This document shows, in pieces, positions 34,799-44,676 of a stretch of DNA of 64,000 nt (position 1 is the first letter of the stretch; every line of letters starts with the position of its first letter). The stretch comes from Symsagittifera roscoffensis. Its lineage: Eukaryota > Xenacoelomorpha > Acoela > Convolutidae. A model generated the notes under the pieces. It made no database searches, had not been told where the DNA came from, and saw nothing but the letters and a program-made list of their open reading frames with translations. Position numbers and translations under genes: made by a program. The stretch lies in the NCBI RefSeq assembly GCF_963678635.1, contig NC_087068.1, positions 41,067,649 to 41,131,648 of the forward strand, written 5' to 3'.

Positions 34799-35560
34799 AT
34801 GCCAAATGCCGCAGAATCACGACAGATGACTATGAATCCATACCTCATGGGTAGATCATCAATAACATCGAATAAACCACTGATGGTATTCACAGGAACA
34901 GACCCTGAATATTCTGTAGAAGATTATTTAATTGCAGTCACAGCAAAATTAATTTTAAATATAGGACCTGAACCAATTAATACACTACTCCATCAAAATT
35001 GGATGCATAGACGCACAGCGTTAATACAAACAACACTAGATGGCGCAGCTCGAAAATGGTTTTCAGTACTACCTATAGAAATAAAATCAGATTGGAAAAG
35101 TTTTACACAAGAGTTTTCGAAAATGTTTGATTCTGAAAGAAACAAACAACATCAAGGAGTTTTATGCAACGAATTACGCAGATTACCAAATGAAACAATT
35201 AAACAATTAGCAGTACGATTCGAAACATTAGTTCAAAAAACATATTCACTTAATACACATGACTACAAAAACACAAAAATGACAGAAATTTTAATGATGA
35301 CCTTAACACCTCAATTAAGGAAAATAGCTATAAAAAAGAGAGCATCTCATCCTTCCTCAATTCGAGAACCAGATTTAGATTTTAGAAAACTAGTAGGCAA
35401 ATTAGATCAAGCAGAAATAACAATGAAACTCGAAGAAACAGAAAATCTAAAATTACAATTTGTTAATCGAATTGAAACAAATACTACACATTTAAATAAT
35501 ATACAAGAATCAGACACAGACCTGATTGAAAAAATCACTTTAAATACTAAAAATCTATGA
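34799..35560 (+). CDS. gag: Gag capsid domain
   Basis: Frame open to TGA at 35558-35560, 253 residues. The core matches the retrotransposon gag (capsid) family: a YSVEDYLIAV region near 40, then GAARKWFSVLP (about 81-91), then SDWKSFTQEFSKMFDSE (about 97-113) and the LRRLPNETIKQLAVRFETLV stretch (about 125-144). In this family the protein assembles the cytoplasmic particle that packages the RNA. The zinc knuckle that should follow is in another frame at 35574, so Gag is interrupted by a frameshift at 35560-35575. The initiation codon is uncertain because the coding probably starts further upstream. Confidence 0.88.
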   Translation: MPNAAESRQMTMNPYLMGRSSITSNKPLMVFTGTDPEYSVEDYLIAVTAKLILNIGPEPINTLLHQNWMHRRTALIQTTLDGAARKWFSVLPIEIKSDWKSFTQEFSKMFDSERNKQHQGVLCNELRRLPNETIKQLAVRFETLVQKTYSLNTHDYKNTKMTEILMMTLTPQLRKIAIKKRASHPSSIREPDLDFRKLVGKLDQAEITMKLEETENLKLQFVNRIETNTTHLNNIQESDTDLIEKITLNTKNL

Positions 35561-35573
35561 AAAGAACCCAAAT

Positions 35574-35897
35574 TTGAAAAGCAAACTATCTTTCAAAAAA
35601 TGGTGTAATTATTGCCGACGATACGGACACAGTATCGCCGAATGTAAACAAAAACAACAAGATAATCAGAATAAACCTCAAAAGCACAAAGAACCAAGTA
35701 AATCATTCTATCAATACATGAAAAAAGATCAAAATCTACCAAACAAAAATATATATAGTAATAATAGTTCAGGAAAACCACTTCCAAGTAACTCAAATTA
35801 CTCAAGAAACCAATCACCATATAACTCAAGTTATAGAGGTAGATCGCCCAAACAAAGAAAATCACGAAATTTCTCACAAAATAGACAGCGCGATTGA
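35574..35897 (+). CDS. gag: Gag nucleocapsid with CCHC zinc knuckle
   Basis: CNYCRRYGHSIAEC at 35604-35645 is a perfect C-X2-C-X4-H-X4-C retroviral zinc knuckle, which binds genomic RNA. The rest is Lys/Asn/Ser/Arg-rich. The frame lacks an ATG here and is shifted relative to the capsid ORF. It ends at TGA 35895-35897, and the basic repetitive sequence continues in another frame. It is best read as the continuation of Gag, not a separate gene. Confidence 0.88.
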   Translation: MKSKLSFKKWCNYCRRYGHSIAECKQKQQDNQNKPQKHKEPSKSFYQYMKKDQNLPNKNIYSNNSSGKPLPSNSNYSRNQSPYNSSYRGRSPKQRKSRNFSQNRQRD

Positions 35898-36595
35898 ACA
35901 GCCAAAATAACCAAAATAACTATTCACGATCGAATTCAAACACAACAGAATTTGTTTCTGCATCCAGTTCCCATTCAAACCCAAGGAATAGACACTATTC
36001 CAATGATAGATCACGAAACTCATCAAACAACAGAAATAGAAACTATTCACACAATAGGAAAAGAAGTTATTCAAACAATCGAAATCAGAACTATCCAAAC
36101 AATAGATCAAGAAATAACTCAAATAATAGATCAAATTATCACAGATCAAATAATAACTATCAAAACAGATCACGAAATAATTCACAAAATCGAAATTCAA
36201 GGTACAATAATCGATACAGAAATTATTCCCAGTCACCACATAGGAATAATAACCGTTATCCCGATTCTAAACATCGATGTAGAAGTAACACACCAAAACA
36301 TCAAAGACACATTATTCAAGTACAAACAAATGAAGAAACAACTTCAGACCCCCCAGGTATTGATGACACCGGAAGTACTAAACTACAACTAAATCACATT
36401 AATTGTGAATCATCAGACACTGAGAGTGATACAGGCAATACCATCTCTGTAAATAAGATAACAGTCGAAAACGACTTTGAACCTATCATATACGAACAAC
36501 GTTTTACTTCACATGTATATGAAAATCAATTGGAACTCCTTCATAATACTACATTGGACCTGTTAATAAAAATACACAAACTACACAAGACGTAA
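35894..36595 (+). CDS. Arg/Asn/Ser-repeat tail of Gag and linker to protease
   Basis: Open frame ending TAA 36593-36595. Residues about 25-120 are built from repeats such as NNRSRNNSNNRSN and NRNRNYSHNRKRSYSNNRN, encoded by near-tandem DNA units. Such basic tails fit RNA binding next to the zinc knuckle. The last 80 residues are non-repetitive and acidic (CESSDTESDTGN). The overlap with the zinc-knuckle frame at 35894-35897 marks a frame change. It has no enzymatic motif. Confidence 0.6.
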   Translation: MNSQNNQNNYSRSNSNTTEFVSASSSHSNPRNRHYSNDRSRNSSNNRNRNYSHNRKRSYSNNRNQNYPNNRSRNNSNNRSNYHRSNNNYQNRSRNNSQNRNSRYNNRYRNYSQSPHRNNNRYPDSKHRCRSNTPKHQRHIIQVQTNEETTSDPPGIDDTGSTKLQLNHINCESSDTESDTGNTISVNKITVENDFEPIIYEQRFTSHVYENQLELLHNTTLDLLIKIHKLHKT

Positions 36596-36599
36596 ACGA

Positions 36600-37347
36600 A
36601 ATTAACACGGTAATTAAACCTAATAAAAATGATGAAACACAATGCTCAAACACAAAACATATTTATCAAAATATACAAAAAGAACAACCAAGAGAAAAAA
36701 TTTGGACAATTCTTTTTCTCTTAGAGAGCCCAAGAAATAAAGAGATTCAACCACCAGATCTTGAAATTGATTTTTTAATCGACTCAGGAGCAGAATCAAA
36801 TATAATTAATATTCCCACATGGAACGAAATTAAGACACTACACCCAAATTTAACACCTCTTGAAACATCTAGTAAATTGGCAACAGCACAAGGATAAACA
36901 TTAGTAAACTATGGAAAAATCCAATTATTCCTCCTTCCCACAAAAACAATGGAACAAAGCAAAATTTTGAACAAGCCGTTTAAACAAACATTTCATATTA
37001 CTGATATTAAGCACAATATCATTGGCACACCAATTATTACTAAATATATACCAACAATAAATATCTTAAATAGTAAAATCCATATGAAAGACAAATGTAC
37101 AAAAACAAAAAACACAGCCTTAACATTCTGCCACAGATTAAACAAACAACCACCATTTTTCTCAAAATTTTACCTCATTTACAATCAAAAACGGAAACAC
37201 CTGAAACCACTATCAGCAAATATAACTAATTTTTCAATAAAACAAGTTCATCAGTATGACAAAAATCAAAACAAACAACAATTTTTTATGTCAGACTTCG
37301 AATTTAAACCTTTCACAAATTCTTCAAAATTACAATCTCATGCATAA
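36600..37347 (+). pseudogene. pol: Retroviral-type aspartic protease region, with an in-frame stop
   Basis: The motif IDFLIDSGAESNIINI has its catalytic DSGA at 36781-36792, the form used by retroviral and retrotransposon proteases that cut Gag-Pol. The same frame is open from about 36600, is stopped by TAA at 36895-36897, and then stays open to 37347 (HITDIKHNIIGTPIITKY, typical of the protease C-terminal half). A single nonsense codon therefore interrupts the domain. Upstream it connects to the Gag tail by a frame change near 36595. Confidence 0.8.
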
Positions 37348-37388
37348 AATACTCAAAAAATACGAATTCCGATATTATTTCATTACAT

Positions 37389-37634
37389 GTGTATAACAAT
37401 ACATCATATCAAATAACATTACCCTTAGGATTTTTAGGATATTGCGAATCAAACGCTACAACTTCCCCTATAATTGAAGTAGCCTATCGAGTATATATTA
37501 TATTACAAGTATTAGATATTTGTCAATCAACAATTCTTAACGAAGAATTATCCATAAATAATATAATAAGTAATGAAAAAAAAATACAGATTAATTCACA
37601 AAAACATCAAATTTTAAACCGACATTTAATATAA
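37389..37634 (+). pseudogene. Protease-RT connecting segment
   Basis: Short open frame (81 codons) between protease and RT with no recognised motif. Its position and protein-like composition suggest the linker of the Pol polyprotein, displaced by frame changes near 37350 and 37635. Confidence 0.4.
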
Positions 37635-37669
37635 CAAATTACACAAAAGAACAACAAAATTTTTTAACA

Positions 37670-38428
37670 ATGTTTAATTTTCAACACTCACAAATCACAC
37701 AAGATGAATTTGACAAATTAGCAAAACAACTGTTAAAATATTCAACAGTCTACGCAACATCAAAATTTGACGTTGGAAAAATCAGTTCATCACTACATCT
37801 TCCATTAAAACCTGACGCAGTTTTCAAAAAACAAAGAGCAAGTAAAGTATCGATTCACTTACACGACAAGGTAAATAGATTATTTGATATTTTAGAACAA
37901 TACGAAATTATCTCACCGGTAAATAAAGAAGAACAGCCAAAAGGAAACACCTTCATTAACCCTGTTATCATTCTAGCAAAAGGTGAATCACTAAAAATAG
38001 TTTTAGACGCTAGATACCTCAATTCACTAATTGACGAATCAAAATGCAATTGGCCTATTGAACCAATAAAAGTTATCTTAACAAAGATAAATGGTAAATA
38101 TTTCACAACCGCAGATATGAATAGTGCATAAAATCAAATGCCACTAGATGAACAATCACGACAATTAACACAATTTGTTATTGGAAATCAACAATATGAA
38201 TTTAATCGCTTATTCTATGGAATATCCATAGGACCAGCAGCTTTTTCAGCTTTCATGAGTAAAATTTTTAGACCATTAACACTCAAGAAAAATGCAATCA
38301 CCTATTTAGACGATGTTTTTATGCAATCACAAACCAAAGACAAAATGTTTACAGTTTTAGAAGAATCTCATAAAATACTTCAGAACAAAAATCTGAAAGC
38401 AGCCCTCGATAAATCACACTTTTTTTAA
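37670..38428 (+). pseudogene. pol: Reverse transcriptase fingers/palm, unit 1, with in-frame stop
   Basis: 37670-38131 carries the RT fingers: FINPVIILAKGESLKIVLDA (about residues 94-113), then NGKYFTTADMNSA with the first catalytic Asp at 38114. A TAA at 38129-38131 interrupts. The same frame resumes at 38132 and includes NRLFYGISIGPAAFSAFMSK and the YLDD active site at 38303-38314 (the other two catalytic Asps). It stops at 38426-38428. Only this unit has the N-terminal RT part; units 2 and 3 start inside the palm at the ADMNSA motif. The next part of RT continues in another frame after a T-run near 38420. Confidence 0.9.
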
Positions 38429-38552
38429 CACGCGTAAATTTTTTAGGACATAATATTGAACGAAACACTATCACTCCATTAAAATCACGCATTGATGCAA
38501 TCCAAAAACTTCAACCACCTACAAATAAAAAAAAATCCAAGAATTCCTCGCA

Positions 38553-39401
38553 ATGTTAAATATCTTAAGTAAATACGTTTACAAAATGCAATTATACTTA
38601 AGATCTTTCTACAACATCCTCAGACAACAAAATAATTTTGAATGGACCACTGAACATCAAACACGATTTGAAGAAATTAAAAAACTTTTGACAGAAAAAA
38701 TTTCAAACACAATTCCAGATCCAAGCCAATCATTCTATGCAATGTGCGATGCTTCAAATTTTGGCATCAGGGCAGCATTGCTACAATCACATTTTGAAAC
38801 GAATAAAATGAATCTTATATCAGCAAATTCACGATTATTTACACAAGCAGAGCTACGACTCTCAACTCTAATGAGAGAATATACAGCTATAATTTATACA
38901 CTTACAGAATACGAATTTCTGATACTTGGATCAAAACACCCAACAGTTCTATTTACAGATCACAAAACAATTATATTTCTCTTTACACAAAAATCAAATC
39001 CAAATCATAGAGTTTATAGATTTCAATTAAATCTAATGAAATTCCCAAACTTACATATAGTTTGGACAGCAGGAAAAAACCTTGCATTACCAGACACATT
39101 TAGTAGAAATACGCCTCCTGAATTACTTACACGAAAAACTACAGTTGAAATACCACAGAATATTAAATTCTATCTCGCAAAAAATAAAACATCACCCCGA
39201 TTGGAACGCAAATACGCAGTAAAAACTGACATTGATCAATCACAAATAAATAACCTACAACATTTTCCACTCTACTTAGATTGCCAAAATAATCACTATG
39301 AAGTTGATTTACTAGGAACATCAACTTTTAAACCAATTCCATACTCACAATGGATAAAAAAACAATACTCAACAAAAGAAAATAAAACAATACTCGTATA
39401 A
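38553..39401 (+). CDS. pol: RT thumb, RNase H and tether, unit 1 (282 aa, intact frame)
   Basis: Begins in the RT connection (LYLRSFYNILRQQNNFEWT) and continues through a Ty3/gypsy-type RNase H: MCDASNFGIRAALLQS (first Asp), LREYTAIIYTLTEYEFLI (Glu) and LFTDHKTIIFLF (Asp). It then reaches VWTAGKNLALPDTFSRNTP, the usual end of the domain. RNase H removes the RNA strand during reverse transcription. Against units 2 and 3 it has Arg for Ser in NFGIS and Thr for Pro in TDHKP. This is the only unit in which this stretch is one frame. Confidence 0.88.
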   Translation: MLNILSKYVYKMQLYLRSFYNILRQQNNFEWTTEHQTRFEEIKKLLTEKISNTIPDPSQSFYAMCDASNFGIRAALLQSHFETNKMNLISANSRLFTQAELRLSTLMREYTAIIYTLTEYEFLILGSKHPTVLFTDHKTIIFLFTQKSNPNHRVYRFQLNLMKFPNLHIVWTAGKNLALPDTFSRNTPPELLTRKTTVEIPQNIKFYLAKNKTSPRLERKYAVKTDIDQSQINNLQHFPLYLDCQNNHYEVDLLGTSTFKPIPYSQWIKKQYSTKENKTILV

Positions 39402-39435
39402 AAAAGATCTTTTTCTACTGATTTAAAAACAAAAT

Positions 39436-39648
39436 TTGACCGATAAAATAAATTTATCAGGACCACAAACAAATGATTCAAAATACACAATAAATCATGT
39501 TTTTGACCTCCATGACCCACTTGACACAATTCCCCTATCAAAACTAGAAGTTGACAATATTTTTCTCCCTCCAACAGATAAAATTACACTTGAACTTTTA
39601 AAACAATATCAAAATCTAACAATATCAAAAACTCGATCTAGTATTTAG
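39436..39648 (+). pseudogene. Linker between RNase H and integrase, unit 1
   Basis: 70-codon open frame (LHDPLDTIPLSKLEVDNIFL) with no catalytic motif. It corresponds to the segment between RNase H and the integrase zinc-binding domain. Frame changes lie on both sides. Copies at 44464-44676 and 49322-49534 are almost identical. Confidence 0.5.
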
Positions 39649-39799
39649 ACAACTAAAATCATGGCACAAATACAAAACTAAGCCCGTAAAAGCTGATACC
39701 ACAATTTTAGGAAACAAAACACTTCTCCGATAAATCAGAAAATTTAACAATACAACAATTAATGAAATTACAGATCTTTTAGAATATCAATTAAATGAT

Positions 39800-39999
39800 A
39801 CTAGAGTTCACTGTCTACCTTTAAGTATGATACTAATAGCTTTTAACATCTCCCATACACAAAATACAAAGGGACACTCCGGATCAGAAAAAAACATATT
39901 CGAACTTTACACAAAATTTTTATTTTCCAAATGCACCAATTTGGATAAAAGTATTATGCAATGATTGTATAATATGTCAATTGAACAAACCGTATCCAA
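39800..39999 (+). pseudogene. pol: Integrase N-terminal zinc-binding region (HHCC), unit 1, frame-shifted
   Basis: The histidine part (ISHTQNTKGHSGSEK, about 39850-39890) and the cysteine part (LCNDCIICQLNK, about 39957-39992) of an HHCC zinc finger are both visible but in different frames. The change occurs at a run of seven A (about 39888). The same A7 and frame change are present in units 2 (about 44916) and 3 (about 49774). Confidence 0.7.
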
Positions 40000-40523
40000 A
40001 TCAGAAACAAATAGCACAAAAACAAGATTTTAAAGGAAAAAGTTTTTATTTCAACCATAGAATTTCATTCGACACAAAAGGACCAATTTCACCATCCTCT
40101 GAAGGAAACTCCTTCATTATGGTCATTGTTGATGCATTCACACATTATGTAGCACTCAACCCAGTACCACATTGTAATGCTTATTATGCGTACACAACAC
40201 TTTATGAACATTGGATAGCAAAATTCGGATTACCCGACAACGGTACAGAATTTATTAATAATGAAATAATCACACTATGCCACTTATACAACATCAAACA
40301 TAAATCACGTACATCTCATGCACCTTGGACAAACGGTTTAGTCGAAGATATGAATCGCTCACTACAAGAATATCTCAGATGTACTCAGATGTACTCAGTG
40401 AATATCTCAGTAGTTACAGACAACGGTACAGAATTTATTAATAATGAAATAATCACACTATGCCACTTATACAACATCAAACATAAACCACGTACATCTC
40501 ATGCACCTTGGACAAACGGTTAA
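39981..40523 (+). pseudogene. pol: Integrase catalytic core, unit 1, with internal duplication
   Basis: Retroviral-type integrase core: ISFDTKG (first Asp, residue 31), DNGTEF (second Asp, residue 86) and NGLVEDMNRS (Glu, residue 122), a D-35-E spacing. It inserts the cDNA into the host genome. A stretch at 40236-40418 is repeated at 40419 onward, so the DNGTEF..TSHAPWTNG segment occurs twice. The first copy lacks 16 bp (AAATCCTTAGTTACAG) present in units 2 and 3. The frame ends at TAA 40521-40523 inside the second copy, where units 2 and 3 have TTA. Confidence 0.85.
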
Positions 40524-40532
40524 GTCGAAAAT

Positions 40533-41090
40533 ATGAATCGCTCACTACAAGAATATCTCAGATGTATTATTAAGGGAAATCATACACGATACACAGAAGG
40601 GTCAGCAGATGTAAAATTAATTCCCTTATCATATAATTCACAAATTACGACAACTCTAGGAATGTCACCATATGAAATGGTTTTTAATCAAAAGCCACGA
40701 AAACCAATTATGTTTACAGCAAATGCACATAATAATGCACAAGGTTATTGCCAACCAAACAAAGATTCAATTTATTATAACCTAGCTACACACACACATG
40801 ATGAAGATCATTTTCATCATCCACAAATTCTTAAATTAGCCTCCGGCACACATACCGAATGGATATTAAATAGAGATAAAAAACGCAATGAAATGTACCA
40901 AAAAGATACAAAGAAATTGTTACAAAGGCAAAACATTAACAACCAAATTAATTCACGCTTTACACCAGCCACAGATTTAAAAATTGGAACATTTGTTTTA
41001 ATACCTAACTTTAATACACAAAAAGGAATTTCTAAACAAAATTCAACCACTTCGAAAAGGACCATACCAAATAATTGCCAAACCCACTGA
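40533..41090 (+). CDS. pol: Integrase C-terminal part, unit 1
   Basis: Starts at MNRSLQEYLRCIIKGN, directly after the catalytic Glu, and runs through LSYNSQITTTLGMSPYEMVF, the conserved helix region after the core. It reaches DLKIGTFVLIPNF at about residues 150-162. The GPY/F module follows, but in another frame: KGPYQIIAKPTDVT at about 41056-41097. GPY/F is characteristic of Ty3/gypsy and some retroviral integrases. The frame change is near an A-rich run at 41036-41042. Confidence 0.82.
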   Translation: MNRSLQEYLRCIIKGNHTRYTEGSADVKLIPLSYNSQITTTLGMSPYEMVFNQKPRKPIMFTANAHNNAQGYCQPNKDSIYYNLATHTHDEDHFHHPQILKLASGTHTEWILNRDKKRNEMYQKDTKKLLQRQNINNQINSRFTPATDLKIGTFVLIPNFNTQKGISKQNSTTSKRTIPNNCQTH

Positions 41091-41128
41091 CGTAACGTAT
41101 AAACTCACAGATTTAACCAAAAAAGAAA

Positions 41129-41509
41129 TTGTTCAACATCGTAACAACTTATTACCTTACTACCCAAAAGGCATTACGCGAATTAACTCAATTATATTCT
41201 TTTACAGGTTTGAAAGTTATTCAAAATCATACAGAAAAAGAAACAATTGAACAAGACAACGTTCATCATGAAAAACAAAATCAGAAACAAACCACAACTC
41301 AGAACAATACAAAAACGCCAGACCCAAAAATATCTCAAAAAGAAAGAAAAAACAGAAAAATGATAGAAAATTTTTTACCACAAGAACAAGTAGAAAAATC
41401 AGAACACAGAGAATCATCACGACTTAGAAATCAACCACGCAAAAATTACAAAACATTCATCCCACAATCTAAAATATTAAAGAGAGTTGAATTTCAAAAA
41501 CAACTTTGA
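41129..41509 (+). CDS. Charged C-terminal extension of Pol, unit 1
   Basis: Open frame of 126 residues ending TGA 41507-41509. Residues 30-100 are Glu/Lys/Gln/Asn-rich (KQNQKQTTTQNNTKTPDP), then SEHRESSRLRNQPRKNYKTF, and no enzymatic motif. It directly follows the GPY/F region, so it probably forms the end of Pol. Copies at 45987-46367 and 50845-51225 differ by a few residues. Confidence 0.55.
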   Translation: MFNIVTTYYLTTQKALRELTQLYSFTGLKVIQNHTEKETIEQDNVHHEKQNQKQTTTQNNTKTPDPKISQKERKNRKMIENFLPQEQVEKSEHRESSRLRNQPRKNYKTFIPQSKILKRVEFQKQL

Positions 41510-42347
41510 TTTTAAAAAATTAAAAATTTTTACACTTTTAAATCATTTTGAACTTTCATATTTTCAAGATAACATGCTGAAGCATACGCAACAATTTTAG
41601 TTCAGATTCAGCCAATAGGATTTACTCAAATCCGTCATTTTTTATATCTCTAACACCAACCTATTAGCCGATAGATACTAAACTCCAGGCATACCTATAA
41701 CTATAACTTCACAACCTCCAGGTCAAAAATAAGCAACCCGCTAAAATTTGACAACTAAAATAAATACCACCATAATATTACAACCCTCCCTTATCTAATA
41801 ACGCAAAGATCAACAATTTTTTCCCAACTCAGACCTCAAAAACCCTCTAATTAAAAATGGCGAATCAGCCTAAAGTCAAAAAAGACCATTATCATTTGGC
41901 CTAAAGTACAAATATTTCAAAAATACCCCAGATTATCAACCAAAGAAAAACAAAGCTAAGAAGACCTCCCGAACACCATAAAATTAGCCCCCAACAAATT
42001 TTTCACAAAACTCAACCCACTTGTCAAAAAACCAACAAATAGTCCGACCACACTTGAATCTCGCCCCAAACAACAAAAAATATTCGGCGAACGAATCATT
42101 TCTTAAATGCTTTTCTCTCAAACAGTCAATATCTTAAAAAATACAATCTTAAATTTTCTCATAAAATTTTTCATTCTTTTTAAATTTTCGCTAATATTTT
42201 TTATTGATACTTTTGAAGCTTTAATAATCATTCTAATAATTTTTTGCAATATCTTTTTAAATTTTCTACTCCCTATTTGAAATATATCTCCAACTTTCCC
42301 AAATCATTGACCACATTCACAGGTACGATAATTCAAAGTCTATTTAA
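41510..42347 (+). other. Non-coding spacer after pol, unit 1
   Basis: About 840 bp with no usable ORF, highly conserved in units 2 (46368-47205) and 3 (51226-52063). A sequence resembling a splice acceptor or branch region (ATTGACCACATTCACAGGTACG, about 42306-42327) precedes the next ORF. It may carry the signals for a spliced downstream mRNA; this is inference. Confidence 0.5.
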
Positions 42348-42536
42348 ATGATGCGAACAATTTTTAGTAGAACAGATATTTTTTTACTATTTGTAGTTTT
42401 TATCGCATTTTTATCATCCCTAATCATGACAATGTGCAAATGTGTAAGAAAGGCAATAATCACATTCGCCTTAGCAACAATACTTCTAATTCTTTTCATC
42501 GAAGAATATTACAACAAACATAAATCTTCCCACTAG
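42348..42536 (+). CDS. Small membrane protein with two hydrophobic helices, unit 1 (62 aa)
   Basis: ATG at 42348, TAG at 42534-42536. Two hydrophobic segments (FLLFVVFIAFLSSLIMTM, residues 13-30; IITFALATILLILFI, residues 37-51) are separated by a short Cys/Lys/Arg linker (CKCVRKA), with a charged tail. Predicted double-pass membrane peptide of unknown function. It is preserved in unit 2 (47206-47394) and broken by one extra T in unit 3. The position after pol recalls small viral membrane or leader proteins, but no homologue is recognised. Confidence 0.6.
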   Translation: MMRTIFSRTDIFLLFVVFIAFLSSLIMTMCKCVRKAIITFALATILLILFIEEYYNKHKSSH

Positions 42537-43116
42537 AAAAAAATTAATTGGACACATTTCCAAAATTGCTAGCCAACCACCACAACATCAGTCTTCACCG
42601 ACATCCTCCCAAGAAAACCCAGTCATACCCACAACCACAACTACTCAAAACCCCCAAACATCCACACGAATTTCTTTCCAAGATAACCCGTACACTTTCG
42701 AAGAACGACACGCTCGCTTATCTGAACCACTAGAACCAGTTCAGCGACAAGCACCCCTAAGTGAACCAACATATAATTTATACCCCCCATTACCACAAGA
42801 TTTAAATAGAATAAGAAACATTAGTCAAAATCAAAATATAGTCGAAATAAATAGACAAATTATACATCCACGAAGAAATAGAAATTTTCAAACCCCCAGA
42901 GTTCATTTCGATATACCCCAATCATTATCACCAACTACTTCAGAAATTTTAAGTAGTACATTACCAGAAACTCCCCCACTCCTTTCACAACGCAGCACCT
43001 CAAGTATACCCTCAGATTTTTTAGGTTCAACACCAACATCTGAGCAAATACGTGAAAATCCCTTTAACCCCCCCAATCCCACCGCACGACTACCCACACT
43101 CATATACACAAGGTGA
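42491..43116 (+). CDS. Pro/Ser/Thr-rich open frame without ATG, unit 1
   Basis: Continuous open frame of about 208 codons ending TGA 43114-43116, overlapping the end of the membrane ORF in the +1 frame. Composition is Pro/Ser/Thr/Gln-rich, with LSEPLEPVQRQAPLSEPTYN in the middle. No early ATG, so expression would need splicing or frameshifting; an A7 run lies at 42537-42543. Function unknown. In unit 3 the same frame ends differently at 52843. Confidence 0.5.
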
Positions 43117-43465
43117 ACTAAACTTGGTAAATGACCCAGCAGATATGAATAGTGCATATAATCGAATGCCACTAGATGAACAATCACGACAATTAACACA
43201 ATTTGTTATTGGAAATCAACAATATGAATTTAATCGCTTATTCTATGGAATATCCATAGGACCAGCAGCTTTTTCAGCTTTCATGAGTAAAATTTTTAGA
43301 CCATTAACACTCAAGAAAAATGCAATCACCTATTTAGACGATGTTTTTATGCAATCACAATCCAAAGACGAAATGTTTACAGTTTTAGAAGAATCTCATA
43401 AAATACTTCAGAACAAAAATCTGAAAGCAGCCCCCGATAAATCACATTTTTTTAAACACGCGTAA
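43052..43465 (+). other. Junction open frame joining the Pro-rich tail to the RT palm (unit 1/2)
   Basis: An open frame crosses the tandem junction: tail residues (HDYPHSYTQGELNLVNDP) pass directly into ADMNSAYNRMPLDEQ of the RT palm and continue through YLDDVFMQS to a stop at 43465. It lacks the RT fingers and has no ATG before the palm. Unlike unit 1, the codon after NSA is a sense codon. It is a by-product of the rearrangement, not a normal Pol. Confidence 0.75.
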
Positions 43466-43519
43466 AATTTTTAGGACATAATATTGAACGAAACACTATC
43501 ACTCCATTAAAATCACGCA

Positions 43520-44393
43520 TTGATGCTATCCAAAAACTTCAACCACCTACAAATAAAAAAAATCCAAGAATTCCTCGCAATGTTAAATATCTTAAGTAAA
43601 TACGTTTACAAAATGCAATTATACTTAAGACCTTTCTACAACATCCTCAGACAACAAAATAATTTTGAATGGACCACTGAACATCAAACACGATTTGAAG
43701 AAATTAAAAAACTTTTGACAGAACAAATTTCAAACACAATTCCAGATCCAAGCCAACCATTCTATGCAATGTGCGATGCTTCAAATTTTGGCATCAGCGC
43801 AGCATTGCTACAATCACATAATGAAACGAATAAAATGAATCTTATATCAACAAATTCACGATTATTTACACAAGCAGAGCTACGACTCTCAACTCTAATG
43901 AGAGAATATACGGCTATAATTTATACACTTACAGAATACGAATTTCTGATACTTGGATCAAAACACCCAACAGTTCTATTTACAGATCACAAACCAATTA
44001 TATTTCTCTTTACACCAAAAATCAAATCCAAATCATAGAGTTTATAGATTTCAATTAATTCTAATGAAATTCCCAAACTTACATATAGTTTGGACAGCAG
44101 GAAAAAACCTTGCATTACCAGACACATTAAGTAGAAATACGCCTCTTGAATTACTTACACGAAAAACTACAGTTGAAATACCACTGAATATTAAATTCTA
44201 TCTCGCAAAAAATAAAACATCACCCCGATTGGAATGCAAATACGCAGTAAAAACTGACATTGATCAATCACAAATAAGTAACCTACAACTTTTTCCACTC
44301 TACTTAGATTGCCAAAATAATCACTATGAAGTTGATTTACTAGGAAAATCAACTTTTAAACCAATTCCATACTCACAATGGATAAAAAAATAA
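43520..44393 (+). pseudogene. pol: RT thumb and RNase H, unit 2, frame-shifted
   Basis: Open pieces 43520-44038 and 43953-44393 together correspond to unit 1 38553-39401. MCDASNFGISAALLQS and LFTDHKPIIFLF are present in the first; VWTAGKNLALPDTLSRNTP is in the second. The frame change is a one-base difference in the ACACCAAAAATC stretch (about 44014), shared with unit 3 and absent from unit 1. Confidence 0.85.
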
Positions 44394-44463
44394 TACTCAA
44401 CAAAAGAAAATAAAACAATACTCGTATAAAAAAGACCTTTTTCCACTGATTGAAAAACAAAAT

Positions 44464-44676
44464 TTGACCGATAAAATAAATTTATCAGGACCACAAACAA
44501 ATGATTCAAAATACACAATAAATCAAGTTTTTGACCTCCATGACCCACTTGACACAATTCCCCTATCAAAACTAGAAGTTGACAATATTTTTCTCCCTCC
44601 AACAGATAAAATTACACTTGAACTTTTAAAACAATATCAAAATCTAACAATATCAAAAACTCGATCCAGTATTTAG
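44464..44676 (+). pseudogene. RNase H-integrase linker, unit 2
   Basis: Copy of 39436-39648; one visible residue change (Gln for His in TINQVFDL). Confidence 0.5.

Larger units (their letters stand above)
38111..43138 (+). repeat. Tandem unit 1 (RT palm to Pro-rich ORF), 5028 bp
   Basis: Starts at GCAGATATGAATAGTGCA in the RT palm and ends at the junction GGTAAATGACCCA before the next GCAGATATG. It is 170 bp longer than unit 2, mostly from an internal duplication in the integrase core (183-bp spacing) offset by a 16-bp deletion. It is more diverged from units 2 and 3 than those are from each other, but its tail (after about 42300) is nearly identical to that of unit 2. Confidence 0.92.

Noticed and set aside
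35593-36239. Minus-strand ORFs opposite the zinc knuckle and Arg/Asn repeats
   Set aside because: Antisense shadows of gag coding sequence.
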